Shown piece by piece: positions 46,548 through 54,397 of a stretch of DNA of 64,000 nt. The translations under genes were made by a program, and so were the position numbers. Positions within the stretch are counted from its first letter, which is position 1. The number at the start of each line of letters is the position of its first letter. Source of the stretch: Actinoallomurus bryophytorum (lineage in GTDB: Bacteria > Actinomycetota > Actinomycetes > Streptosporangiales > Streptosporangiaceae). The notes under the pieces are model-generated. The model was not told where the DNA came from. It saw nothing but the letters and a program-made list of their open reading frames with translations, and ran no database searches. Location of the stretch: assembly GCF_006716425.1 (NCBI RefSeq), contig NZ_VFOZ01000001.1, positions 6,572,001 through 6,636,000 of the forward strand, read 5' to 3'.

Positions 46548-48769
46548 CGGCCGGCTCCCTGAGTCGTGGTGAGAGCGCCGGCGGTCGCCGTGAGCACGCC
46601 GGCGTCCAGGGCGTCCCACAGCTCGGTGGCCACCGACGCGTGCGTGACGCCCGCCTCGGTGAGCACCTCACCGATGCGACGCCGCCCGTCGACCGCACGC
46701 AGGAACGCGCACCATTCCGGGGCGGCCGAGGCGGTCGCGACGTACTCGAACTGGCCACCGACGGCGAGATAGAGCGTGTCCGGGTCGGCCGGCTCCGCGA
46801 CCAGCAGGACGTCCGGGGCTAGGGCGACCACGTCGTCAGCGCGCGGTTCGGGACAACGGTGCATCGCGGCGGTCAGGCCGGGGGCGTCCTGGTCCCAGTC
46901 CGTGATCGGCGCGGCGGAGAGGATCTTCACCGGGGGTGCGTCGACGGGCGGCACCGGAGGCTCCGCGGCCATCTGGTCGAGCAGCCCGAGGTTGACCAGC
47001 CGCAGCAGGAACTCGACCCCGAAGGGCTCCATCTCACCGGCCAGCCCGCGCAGCATCCCCCGCAGCGCGTCCGGCCGCAGGTGCCGCCGGGCCCCGGGGC
47101 TCGCCAGAGCCTCCTCCAGCAGCGCGTCTCCGTCCTGGCGCAGCATCCGCACCATGGCCCGGTGGGTGAACCCGGCGCCCTCCCCGTAGAAGAACGACAC
47201 CTTGGGCCGGTCCGCGACGAACGCGGGCAGCAGATCGCGTACGCCGTCGCGCAGGATCCGCTTGTCCCACAGCAGGCTCGCTCGCCGGCCGGCCGGGATC
47301 GTGGCCAGCAGCTCGATGACGCGGTGGTCGAGGAAGGGGACGCGCGCCTCGACGCCGTTGCCGGCGGCGGTCCGGTCCTCGTGCCAGCAGTTGTACTGCT
47401 GGACGTCCCGGTGCTTCCAGGCCACGTACCCGGGGTACGGGTCGGCCGCTCGCCGGCCGGCGCCGTCCCGCAGCAGGTCCTCGGCGAGCAGCTCGCCATG
47501 CTCCCACCATGACGCCAGGGCCGGCAAGCCGTGCAGCGCGGACGCCCTGGCCAGGTCCCGCACGCCCACCTCGAAGCCCGCCCACCCGTCCCCCCGGGTG
47601 ATCGTGGTCGAGTAGCCGCCGTTGTACTCGTCGCTGGCCTGGCCCAGCAGCATCCCCCGCAGCTCGGGACGTACGTGCTTGGCATAGCGGTAGAGCTCGT
47701 ACTTGTAGTACTGCTCCGCGTTGCACAGAGGGGTCTCCAGCAGCCAGAGCAGGCGCTTCCACTCCTCGGTGCCGGGTATCCGGTCCGGCTCGAACACCAG
47801 CTGGTGGTTGGGCATGCCGAGCGCCCGCGCGACCCGATGACCGTGCTCGGCGTCGCCGTTGGCCAGTGTGGCGGCGTTCAGGACGCTGAAGGTGTGGATC
47901 GTGGTGCCCTGACGTGCCGCGAGCGCCGCCACCGAGGCGGAGTCGACACCCCCGCTGAGGAACAGCCCCACCTCGGCGTCGGCCCCGGTGCAGTCGGCCA
48001 CCGACGCGGCGAGCAGCTCACGGTACGCCCGGATCAGCTCCTCGTCGGAGGCGTCGTTGTCACCGTCGAAGCCGGGCAGTTCCCAGTACGTGCGGTGCTC
48101 GGTGTGTCCGGTCGTCAGGTCGATGGTGACGATCCCGCCCGCCGGCACCGTCTCGATGCCGTGGAACCAGGTGTTGACCGGCTCGTGGCTCAGGTACGGC
48201 GCGGCGGTCATGGACTGGTCGGCCAGCGCGCCGTCCCAGTCCAGCTCACGCCGGCAGCCGGGATGCTGGAAGAGCGCCTTGATCTCCGAGGCGAACAGCA
48301 CGGTGTCGCCGGCACGGGTGTAGTAGAGCGGCTTGACGCCGAACCGGTCGCGCGCGAACACCAGCCGGCCGGCGGCGCGATCCCACAGGGCGATGGCGTA
48401 CATGCCGGCGACGTCGTCGAGGAAACGGTGACCGCGCTGCGCGTACAGGTGGGGGAGTACCTCACAGTCGGACTTGGTGCGCATCGGGACGCCGGCCAGT
48501 GGCCCGGCCTCCAGCTCGCGGTGGTTGTAGACCTCCCCGTTCGCGATCAGCACCTGCTGCCGGTCCTGGCTGAACAGTGGCTGGTCGCCGTCTGCCGGAC
48601 CGACCAGGGCGAGGCGGCGGAAGCCCATCGCCACCGGTCCGTCGCGGAACAGCCGCTCACCATCGGGACCACGGTGTCCCACGGCCCGCGTCATTCGTTC
48701 GAGCAGCACCTCGTCACGAACGGACAGATCACCGCCGCCGACGCGTGCCATGCCCGTCAGGCCACACAT
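46544..48769 (-). CDS. Asparagine-synthase/lasso-cyclase-like enzyme with C-terminal RRE-like domain
   Basis: A 741-residue class B asparagine-synthetase homologue. The N-terminal glutaminase is intact: Cys2, the R52 region, NGE at 78-80 and D101. The synthetase domain has the PPi loop SGGVDS (272-277) and the family core through VEARVPFLDHRVIELL. After about residue 610 there is an extra 130-residue extension; its last 80 residues (LYLAVGGQFEYV, LRAVDGRRRIGEVL, ELWDALDAGVLT) resemble a PqqD-type winged helix. It adenylates a carboxylate and either transfers ammonia or closes an amide, as lasso C proteins do. ATG 48769 places Cys next to the initiator Met; GAGGAG precedes it. Confidence 0.85.
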   Translation of the reverse strand: MCGLTGMARVGGGDLSVRDEVLLERMTRAVGHRGPDGERLFRDGPVAMGFRRLALVGPADGDQPLFSQDRQQVLIANGEVYNHRELEAGPLAGVPMRTKSDCEVLPHLYAQRGHRFLDDVAGMYAIALWDRAAGRLVFARDRFGVKPLYYTRAGDTVLFASEIKALFQHPGCRRELDWDGALADQSMTAAPYLSHEPVNTWFHGIETVPAGGIVTIDLTTGHTEHRTYWELPGFDGDNDASDEELIRAYRELLAASVADCTGADAEVGLFLSGGVDSASVAALAARQGTTIHTFSVLNAATLANGDAEHGHRVARALGMPNHQLVFEPDRIPGTEEWKRLLWLLETPLCNAEQYYKYELYRYAKHVRPELRGMLLGQASDEYNGGYSTTITRGDGWAGFEVGVRDLARASALHGLPALASWWEHGELLAEDLLRDGAGRRAADPYPGYVAWKHRDVQQYNCWHEDRTAAGNGVEARVPFLDHRVIELLATIPAGRRASLLWDKRILRDGVRDLLPAFVADRPKVSFFYGEGAGFTHRAMVRMLRQDGDALLEEALASPGARRHLRPDALRGMLRGLAGEMEPFGVEFLLRLVNLGLLDQMAAEPPVPPVDAPPVKILSAAPITDWDQDAPGLTAAMHRCPEPRADDVVALAPDVLLVAEPADPDTLYLAVGGQFEYVATASAAPEWCAFLRAVDGRRRIGEVLTEAGVTHASVATELWDALDAGVLTATAGALTTTQGAGR

Positions 48770-48811
48770 GTCTCGCAACTCCTCAGGGGTCTTTCTGGAT
48801 TTCCGGCGTGG

Positions 48812-50071
48812 TCACGCCGGTTGAGACTCACGGACCGGTGCCTCCGGCAGGTCCCGGCGCCCGCGTAGGTCGGAGAACAGGAGGGGCAGGGGCGTCAGCA
48901 GCAGCAGTCCGCACACGGCCCACAGGGCGGCCCGGTTGCCCGCCAGCTCGCCCAGAGACCCGCCGAGCAGGGCACCGATGGGCAGCACGCCCCAGGAGAT
49001 GAACCTGATGCTGGCGGTCACCCGCGCCAGCAGCACGCGGGAGACGGTGGCCTGGCGGTAGCTGCGGGCCAGCAGGCTGAACACCGTGATGCACACCTCG
49101 CGGCCGACCAGTCCGGCCCCGAGCAGCACGAGGCCCGCGCCCGCCGTGGAAAGCGGTGCCAGCATCGAGATCAGCGGGCAGACGCAGGCGGTGAGCACCA
49201 TGGTCCGCGCGCCGCCGAGCCTGGCGGCGACACGGGGGCCGAGTACGCCGCCGAGCACGCCGCCGACGCCGCCGACCGCGAGCAGCACACCGATCAGCGC
49301 GGGCCTCACCTCCACGGTCCGCAGCAGGAACGGCACCAGAAGGGTCTCGTACGCGGTGCCCACCATGTTCAGGCCCGCCGCGACCAGCATCAGCGGTCTG
49401 ATCACCGGGTCCGCCAGTACGTGCCGCAGTCCCTCACGGATCTGCGGCAGCATCCGCGCCCGATCCGTCACCTCGGAGGGTTCTTCCCGGGTGCGGAGCG
49501 TGGACAGGAACAGCGCGGAGAACAGGTAGCTCGCGACGTCGACGAGCAGCGTCAGCGGTGCGCCGATCAGCTGCGCCAGGGCGCCGCCGACGGCGGGACC
49601 ACCGGTCTGCGCGGCCGACTGACCGGCCTGCAGCCGGCTGTTGCCCGCCAGCAGGCCGTCCGCCTCGACGACCAGGGGGAGGTACGTCTGACCGGCGATG
49701 TCGAAGAACACCGAGGCGACACCGAGGACGAGCGCCACGAGGACGAGCTGGGGGACGCTCACCATCCCGGTCGCGACCGCGACGGGTACCGAGACGAGCG
49801 CGACCGCGCGCAGGAGGTCACAGGCGACCATCAGTGGCCTACGCGCCAGGCGATCGACCCAGACTCCGGCGGACAGGCCGAGAACCAGCCAGGACAGGAG
49901 TTCCGCCGCCGAGATGAGGCCGACCGCGAAGGTGGAGGCGTGCAGAGTCACCAGTGCGACGAGGGGCAGCGCCACGGTCGTCAGAGTGGTACCGAAGGAG
50001 CTCGCGGTGGTCGCCGCCCACAGGCGCACGAAGTCGCGACCACCGAACCTTCCGGCCCACTGACTCACCAC
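48812..50071 (-). CDS. MFS exporter (EntS/MFS_3 type)
   Basis: A 419-residue major facilitator with about 12 transmembrane helices. The start (FGGRDFVRLWAATTASSFGT) and the loop motif WVDRLARRPLMVACDLLRA are typical of the MFS_3 group that exports siderophores, macrolides and peptides. It lies between the precursor-peptide gene and the asparagine-synthase gene, so it probably exports the finished product and gives self-protection. GTG 50071 has AAAGGAG upstream; a second GTG follows directly. A hairpin between the peptide gene and this one may lower its expression relative to the peptide. Confidence 0.85.
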   Translation of the reverse strand: MVSQWAGRFGGRDFVRLWAATTASSFGTTLTTVALPLVALVTLHASTFAVGLISAAELLSWLVLGLSAGVWVDRLARRPLMVACDLLRAVALVSVPVAVATGMVSVPQLVLVALVLGVASVFFDIAGQTYLPLVVEADGLLAGNSRLQAGQSAAQTGGPAVGGALAQLIGAPLTLLVDVASYLFSALFLSTLRTREEPSEVTDRARMLPQIREGLRHVLADPVIRPLMLVAAGLNMVGTAYETLLVPFLLRTVEVRPALIGVLLAVGGVGGVLGGVLGPRVAARLGGARTMVLTACVCPLISMLAPLSTAGAGLVLLGAGLVGREVCITVFSLLARSYRQATVSRVLLARVTASIRFISWGVLPIGALLGGSLGELAGNRAALWAVCGLLLLTPLPLLFSDLRGRRDLPEAPVRESQPA

Positions 50072-50137
50072 CGGCCGTAACTCCTTTCCGTACCGTGCCG
50101 ATCGGTCTCGATGTCCACCGCTTGAGAACCGGCAGGA

Positions 50138-50170
50138 GAGCCGGATTCGCCTCGTCGCAGAGCCCGGCTC
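50138..50170 (-). terminator. Hairpin downstream of the precursor-peptide gene
   Basis: CCGGCTC (50164-50170) and GAGCCGG (50138-50144) pair over 7 bp with a 19-base loop, 15 bases after the peptide stop. There is no T-tract. It could be a partial terminator or RNA-stabilising stem that favours the peptide message over the downstream genes, as often seen behind RiPP precursors. Confidence 0.4.
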
Positions 50171-50184
50171 CCCGTCGACAGATC

Positions 50185-50253
50185 TCAGGTGCGGCTTCGG
50201 AGCACCGCGTTGCTGTCTACCTTCTTGACGATCGGCTTGCTGTATTTGGTCAT
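50185..50253 (-). CDS. Candidate RiPP precursor peptide, 22 residues
   Basis: A very short gene with the strongest ribosome site in the window (AAAGGAGGTGA, six bases from ATG). The peptide begins MTKYSKPIVKK, continues VDSNA and ends VLRSRT. Tyr4-x-x-Pro7-x-Val9 matches the Y-x-x-P-x-L/V motif by which lasso-peptide leaders bind the PqqD-type B1 protein, and such a protein is encoded 4.4 kb downstream in the same operon. Only 13 residues follow Val9 and there is no T-x-G cleavage site, so a lasso core is unlikely. Asp13, Ser14, Asn15, Ser20 and the C-terminal Thr are possible modification sites (inference). It could also be a scaffold peptide on which units are added. The gene lies between the oxidoreductase and exporter genes. 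Confidence 0.7.
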   Translation of the reverse strand: MTKYSKPIVKKVDSNAVLRSRT

Positions 50254-50284
50254 TCCGTCACCTCCTTTCTCGTCGTGCAGACTG

Positions 50285-51424
50285 CTAGGTCAGCGGCCAT
50301 TCACGCCCCGGGGTCATCCCGATTCCGTCGGTGAAGAACCGTGGATCCGGTACGTCCACCCAGGAGCCGCCCGCGGCCGCCGAGCCTTCGGACACGATCC
50401 CGGGAAGCATGGTGTCGAGGGCGGCATAGACGCCGAGCGGCGGAGGCGATCCGGACCGGATCGCGTCGACGAAGTCGAGGGTGGGGCCGTATGGCGTCTT
50501 CCAGAGGCTTTCATCGGTGGCGAGCTCCCGGTAACGCCCGGGGAGGAACGTCTCGACGTAGGGATCCAGGGGTTCCCATTCGCGCTCCGCGCTCCGGCCG
50601 CGGATGTGGACCCGAGGCCGGTCGAACGGACCACGGCCGGACTCGAAGGCCCCGTTGGATCCCTGAACCGCCACGTAGGAGGCCTCACGAGGCCGGTAGG
50701 AGATCAGGTCCTGGCGCATCGTCACCAGCGCGTGGCCGGCGGTCCGGCCCAGGAGTACCATCGTGCTGTCCACCGCGTAACCGGGCTCCCGTCCGGCCCC
50801 GGCGGCGGCGACCGCGACCAGGCGGGTGTCCATCCACCGCAGCAGCGGCCCGAGAGTGTGCGTGGGATAGGTGACCGCGTTGCGCCCGGCGTGCCATTCG
50901 CCCTGCCAGGTCGGCCGCCCGTCCGTGTCGCGCAGCTTGTGCCGGGCCTCGTAGAGGTACTCGCCCTCGGCGTAGTAGAGGTCGCCGAACAGGCCCTCGC
51001 GCACCATGGCCTCGACGGTCAGGTGGTGCGGGAAGTAGCAGTGGTTCTCCGCCATCATGTAATACGCGTCGCTCTGGCGGCAGGCGGCCACCAGATCATG
51101 GGCCTGGTCGATGCCGGCGACCGGTGGTATCTCACTCAGCACGTGAATGCCGCGCCGGAGCGCGGCGACGGCCTGCGGCACGTGGTGCTGCTGCGGTGAG
51201 GCCAGGTAGACCGCGTCGACGCCGGAGGCGAGAAGCTCGGCGAAGTCACCGGCGATCCGCACGCGCGGATGACCGTCGCGGAGCGACGCCCCGGCCTCGG
51301 CGGAGGGATCGAACGCGGCGACGAGCTCCGCGTGGGGGACGCGGGCGAGGGCGCTCACGAAGCTCGCGCCCCGGCGAAGCCCGGCGATCCCGAAACGGAC
51401 GACGTCGGCCGTACGTTCGGACAT
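50285..51424 (-). CDS. Gfo/Idh/MocA-family oxidoreductase
   Basis: A 379-residue NAD(P)-dependent sugar/cyclitol oxidoreductase: N-terminal Rossmann fold (FGIAGLRRGASF; YLASPQQHHVPQAVAAL) and a C-terminal alpha/beta domain with NHCYFPHHLTVEAMVREGLFGDLYYAEG in part and a conserved GPLLRWM/H segment. The usual E-K-P active-site motif reads E-I-P here, so the catalytic lysine is missing and the chemistry may differ. RifL of rifamycin biosynthesis is also in this family and also travels with a two-subunit transketolase, but no AHBA synthase is present here. It precedes the precursor-peptide gene by 31 bases. Confidence 0.85.
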   Translation of the reverse strand: MSERTADVVRFGIAGLRRGASFVSALARVPHAELVAAFDPSAEAGASLRDGHPRVRIAGDFAELLASGVDAVYLASPQQHHVPQAVAALRRGIHVLSEIPPVAGIDQAHDLVAACRQSDAYYMMAENHCYFPHHLTVEAMVREGLFGDLYYAEGEYLYEARHKLRDTDGRPTWQGEWHAGRNAVTYPTHTLGPLLRWMDTRLVAVAAAGAGREPGYAVDSTMVLLGRTAGHALVTMRQDLISYRPREASYVAVQGSNGAFESGRGPFDRPRVHIRGRSAEREWEPLDPYVETFLPGRYRELATDESLWKTPYGPTLDFVDAIRSGSPPPLGVYAALDTMLPGIVSEGSAAAGGSWVDVPDPRFFTDGIGMTPGREWPLT

Positions 51425-51463
51425 GCGTCACCACCTTCCCAGCGATGGTCGAAGGGCCCCGGC

Positions 51464-52387
51464 TCAGTGCAGGAGTTCGCGCGCCGACCGGACGATCGCG
51501 TCGGCGGTCAGGCCGTACGCGGCGAGCAGCTCCGCGGCGGGCGCGGACTGGGTGTAGCCCTCCAGCCCCACGAACCGCATGGGCACGGGACACAGGGTGG
51601 CCAGCGTCCGCGCCACGATGGAGGCCAGGCCGCCCTGCTTCAGGTGTTCCTCGGCCACGACGATCCGGCCGGTCTCACGCGCGGCGGATTCCAGCGTCCG
51701 CGCGTCGATCGGCTGGAGCGTCGACACATTTACCACCCGGCACGCGATGCCGTCACCGGCGAGGACGTCCGCCGCCTCCAGGGCGGCCTCCACCATCGTG
51801 CCGGTGGCGACGACGGTGATGTCGTGACCCGGCCGCAGGACGTTGGCCGTGCCGGTCGCGAAGGGTTCGGACCCGGAGACGTCCGCCGCCGATTCGTACC
51901 GGCTGCAGCGCAGATAGAAGGGGCCCTCGCTCTCCAGCGCGGCGCGGAGCGCGGCGGCGGTCTGCGGCGCGTCGGCGGGGACGACGACGCCGACGCCGGG
52001 GAGTGAGCACATCAGCGCAAGGTCCTCGACCGCCTGCGCGGAGATGCCGTCCTCGCCCACCGTGATACCGCCGTGCGTGCCGACCAGCGTGACGTTCAGC
52101 CGGGGCTGGGCGACGAGGAGGCGCATCTGATCGAACGCACGGGTCGTCAGGAAGGCCGCGAACGACACGGCCACCGCCGGCACTCCCGACGCGGCAAGCC
52201 CGGCCGCGATCGAGACGAGACTCTGCTCGGCGATGCCGCAGTTGAAGTACCGATCGGGGAACCGCTGGGCGAATGACCAGGTCCGGGTGGGCTCGGACAC
52301 GGCGGCGTCGAGTACGACGAAGTCCGGCCTTTCCTTGCCCAGCTCGACCAGGGCCTGGCCGAAGGCGTCACGCGTGGACGTCCGCAT
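51464..52387 (-). CDS. Transketolase, C-terminal subunit
   Basis: A 307-residue protein equivalent to the C-terminal half of transketolase: the pyrimidine-binding domain (YFNCGIAEQSLVSIAAGLAASG in part, with the catalytic Glu in AEQ) and the transketolase C domain. It forms a two-chain enzyme with the product of the gene before it, moving a two-carbon ketol unit with thiamine diphosphate. Split transketolases occur in secondary-metabolite clusters, for example in rifamycin biosynthesis. ATG 52387 is chosen; GTG 52420 would add 11 residues and overlap the partner gene. Confidence 0.87.
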   Translation of the reverse strand: MRTSTRDAFGQALVELGKERPDFVVLDAAVSEPTRTWSFAQRFPDRYFNCGIAEQSLVSIAAGLAASGVPAVAVSFAAFLTTRAFDQMRLLVAQPRLNVTLVGTHGGITVGEDGISAQAVEDLALMCSLPGVGVVVPADAPQTAAALRAALESEGPFYLRCSRYESAADVSGSEPFATGTANVLRPGHDITVVATGTMVEAALEAADVLAGDGIACRVVNVSTLQPIDARTLESAARETGRIVVAEEHLKQGGLASIVARTLATLCPVPMRFVGLEGYTQSAPAAELLAAYGLTADAIVRSARELLH

Positions 52388-52394
52388 CTGCCGC

Positions 52395-53261
52395 CTATGC
52401 CCTTTCGAGATAGCGCTCACCGGCCGGGTTCAGCTCGGCTATCGCCGCGTCCAGCAACTCCGGAGGCAATGGGCGCATGTGGTATTCGGGATTGTCGGCC
52501 ACGTGCCGGGTTCCCTTTCCTCGCACCGTACGTGCGATGATCACTTTCGGCCTGCCGGTCCTCGAGTCGCGTGCGTCGGTGAGCTCGGCGAGGAGAGCCG
52601 GCAGATCGTGACCGTCGACCTCGTGCGTGTCCCAGCCGAACGCCTCCCATTTGTCCGCCATCGGTTCCATCGGACCGTACGGAAGGGAGCCGGACGTCTC
52701 TCGCTCGTGGTCGTTCCGGTCGACGATCACGGTGAGGGTGTCGAGGTTCCAGGTGGCGGCGTTGATGGCAGCCTCCCAGATCTGTCCCGCGTTGCACTCG
52801 CCATCGCCCACCATGACGAACGTGTGGTAGTCCCGGCCCGTGACCCGAGCGGCCAGGGCGACGCCGATCCCGAAGGAGAGTCCCTGCCCCAGGGAGCCGG
52901 AGGACGCCTCGACGCCGGGCGTCAGGGTCATGTCGGGAAAGCCCGGCAGCCGGCTTCCGATACGCCGCAGCGTGCGCAGCTCGGCGGCGGGAAAGTAACC
53001 CGAAAGAGTGAGAGCGGCGTAGAGCGCCGGGGCGGCATGCCCCTTGCTGAGAATGAACCGGTCGCGTTCCGGCCAGCCGGGTTCTTCCGGGCGGTGCCTC
53101 ATGAGGTGGAAATACAGAACCGCGATGACGTCCGCCGCCGACAGGGACGGGCCGGGATGGCCGCTGCCCGCGAGTGTCGTCATTTCCAGGACCAGAGTGC
53201 GGAGCCGCATCGCCTTTTCGGCGACGGACCGGATATCGTCCGTGCTCGCTGGTTCGGTCAT
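52395..53261 (-). CDS. Transketolase, N-terminal subunit
   Basis: A 288-residue thiamine-diphosphate-binding subunit: GSGHPGPSLSAADVI, FILSKGHAAPALYA, and the cofactor motif GDGECNAGQIWEAAINAATWNLD in part. It ends VADNPEYHMRPLP, typical of split transketolases. It is eight bases from the next subunit, and both are needed for activity. ATG 53261 has AAGGA very close upstream; a start ten codons earlier is possible. The partner pathway is unknown, but the eIF2B-like and NDK-like genes before it also point to phosphorylated sugars. Confidence 0.88.
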   Translation of the reverse strand: MTEPASTDDIRSVAEKAMRLRTLVLEMTTLAGSGHPGPSLSAADVIAVLYFHLMRHRPEEPGWPERDRFILSKGHAAPALYAALTLSGYFPAAELRTLRRIGSRLPGFPDMTLTPGVEASSGSLGQGLSFGIGVALAARVTGRDYHTFVMVGDGECNAGQIWEAAINAATWNLDTLTVIVDRNDHERETSGSLPYGPMEPMADKWEAFGWDTHEVDGHDLPALLAELTDARDSRTGRPKVIIARTVRGKGTRHVADNPEYHMRPLPPELLDAAIAELNPAGERYLERA

Positions 53262-53304
53262 CTTCCTTCGCTGTCCTCGGGTAGGCGCCAAGATACACGA
53301 ATCT

Positions 53305-54363
53305 CTATATCTGCTTGACCGAATTCAGGTGCCGGCTACGTAGGGAGAGCGACAACCACTCTGTGTCGAAAACAATGGCGTCTCGTGTGCCGAGTGTGAT
53401 CCCGGCCTTTTCCGCGGCGTCGCTCATCCGCTCCGGATCGAAGTCGGCCGCGAACAGCGCGCCTTCGGCCTCGGCGAACACCGTCAGCAACGGCTCGGAG
53501 GGATCGAGTTCCCGCCGGAGGAGCGGGTACACGGGCCGGAACCGCGACCTGAACTCGGCGAGGACCTCGACGGGCCGGTCCGGGGCGCGGCCTGCGGTCC
53601 AGGCGGCTTCGGCGGCGGTCAGACGCTCCGCCTCCGCGAGATCGGCCGTGGGCACCGAGACCCGTATCCGTTCGAGCAGGCTCCGGCGCAGCGACACCGC
53701 CACGTGGGCCAGCGAGACGCCCTCCGGCAGGCCGGTCGCCGGTGTCAGGGACAGCGCGTCCTCGCGGCCACGCGCCTGGGGACCTGAGCGGGCGTCGCGG
53801 GCGCGGTTCCACAGGGTGAGCAGTTCCTGCTCCGGCAGCATGACCGCGGCCTCCCGCAGGAGCTCCGGCGGGCCGTCCGGCATGTGCACGAAGTTGTTGA
53901 ACATGTTGGCCGCGCCGAGATGATGGCGGAGATGGTGCGGAGCGGTCCGGTCCGGGTCCGCGTGGCCCTTCAGCTCGCACAGCCGGGTCGCCACCGGGAT
54001 GCCGTCCCGCACCGGGCCGACGACGGCCAGCAGCAGGGAGGGCCCGTAAGTCAGCAGCCGCGACACGAGACGGATCCGGTCCGCACCGTCGTCGGCGATC
54101 TGGTACTTCCACATGCGGTGGATGCGGTCGTCGGTGAGCCGCACCGTATGCGCGTACTCCACGCTGAAGCCGTGGGCGTCGAGCCATTCCAGCGCCACCG
54201 GGGTCCGGCGGGTGGCGAGGGAGAGCGGCGGAAGAACGAGCACCGCCGTCGAGGCGAGAACCTCCCGAGCCGCCGCTCCGGTCGCGGCGCGCATGACCCG
54301 GACGCCCACGGTGAAGTCGAGGTCGTCCTCGTACCGCGTGAAGTCGTCGTCCGCGTGAGACAT
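53305..54363 (-). CDS. Protein with nucleoside-diphosphate-kinase-like domain
   Basis: A 352-residue protein whose first 190 residues follow the nucleoside diphosphate kinase pattern: a first strand with LVLPPLSL, LDAHGFSVEYAHTVRLTDD, LLLAVVGPV, VATRLCELKGHADPDRTAP and HHLGAANMFNNFVHMPDGP; the histidine in NFVHMPDG aligns with the catalytic His of NDK (N-x-x-H-x-S-D). The second half has no recognised domain. It may transfer phosphate, or the fold may be reused for another purpose. It is the second gene of the peptide operon. Confidence 0.65.
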   Translation of the reverse strand: MSHADDDFTRYEDDLDFTVGVRVMRAATGAAAREVLASTAVLVLPPLSLATRRTPVALEWLDAHGFSVEYAHTVRLTDDRIHRMWKYQIADDGADRIRLVSRLLTYGPSLLLAVVGPVRDGIPVATRLCELKGHADPDRTAPHHLRHHLGAANMFNNFVHMPDGPPELLREAAVMLPEQELLTLWNRARDARSGPQARGREDALSLTPATGLPEGVSLAHVAVSLRRSLLERIRVSVPTADLAEAERLTAAEAAWTAGRAPDRPVEVLAEFRSRFRPVYPLLRRELDPSEPLLTVFAEAEGALFAADFDPERMSDAAEKAGITLGTRDAIVFDTEWLSLSLRSRHLNSVKQI

Positions 54364-54397
54364 CCTGCCCCTCTCAGCCTCCTTCGTCGGCCGGGCC

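Noticed and set aside
50080-50140. A second 17-codon peptide between the precursor and the MFS gene
   Set aside because: It starts at a GTG with no ribosome site, and its end overlaps the MFS start region, so it is likely chance.
50285-53261. Reading the transketolase and Gfo/Idh/MocA genes as an AHBA (ansamycin starter) pathway
   Set aside because: AHBA synthase, aminoDAHP synthase, kinase and phosphatase genes are not in the window, and no polyketide synthase is present.
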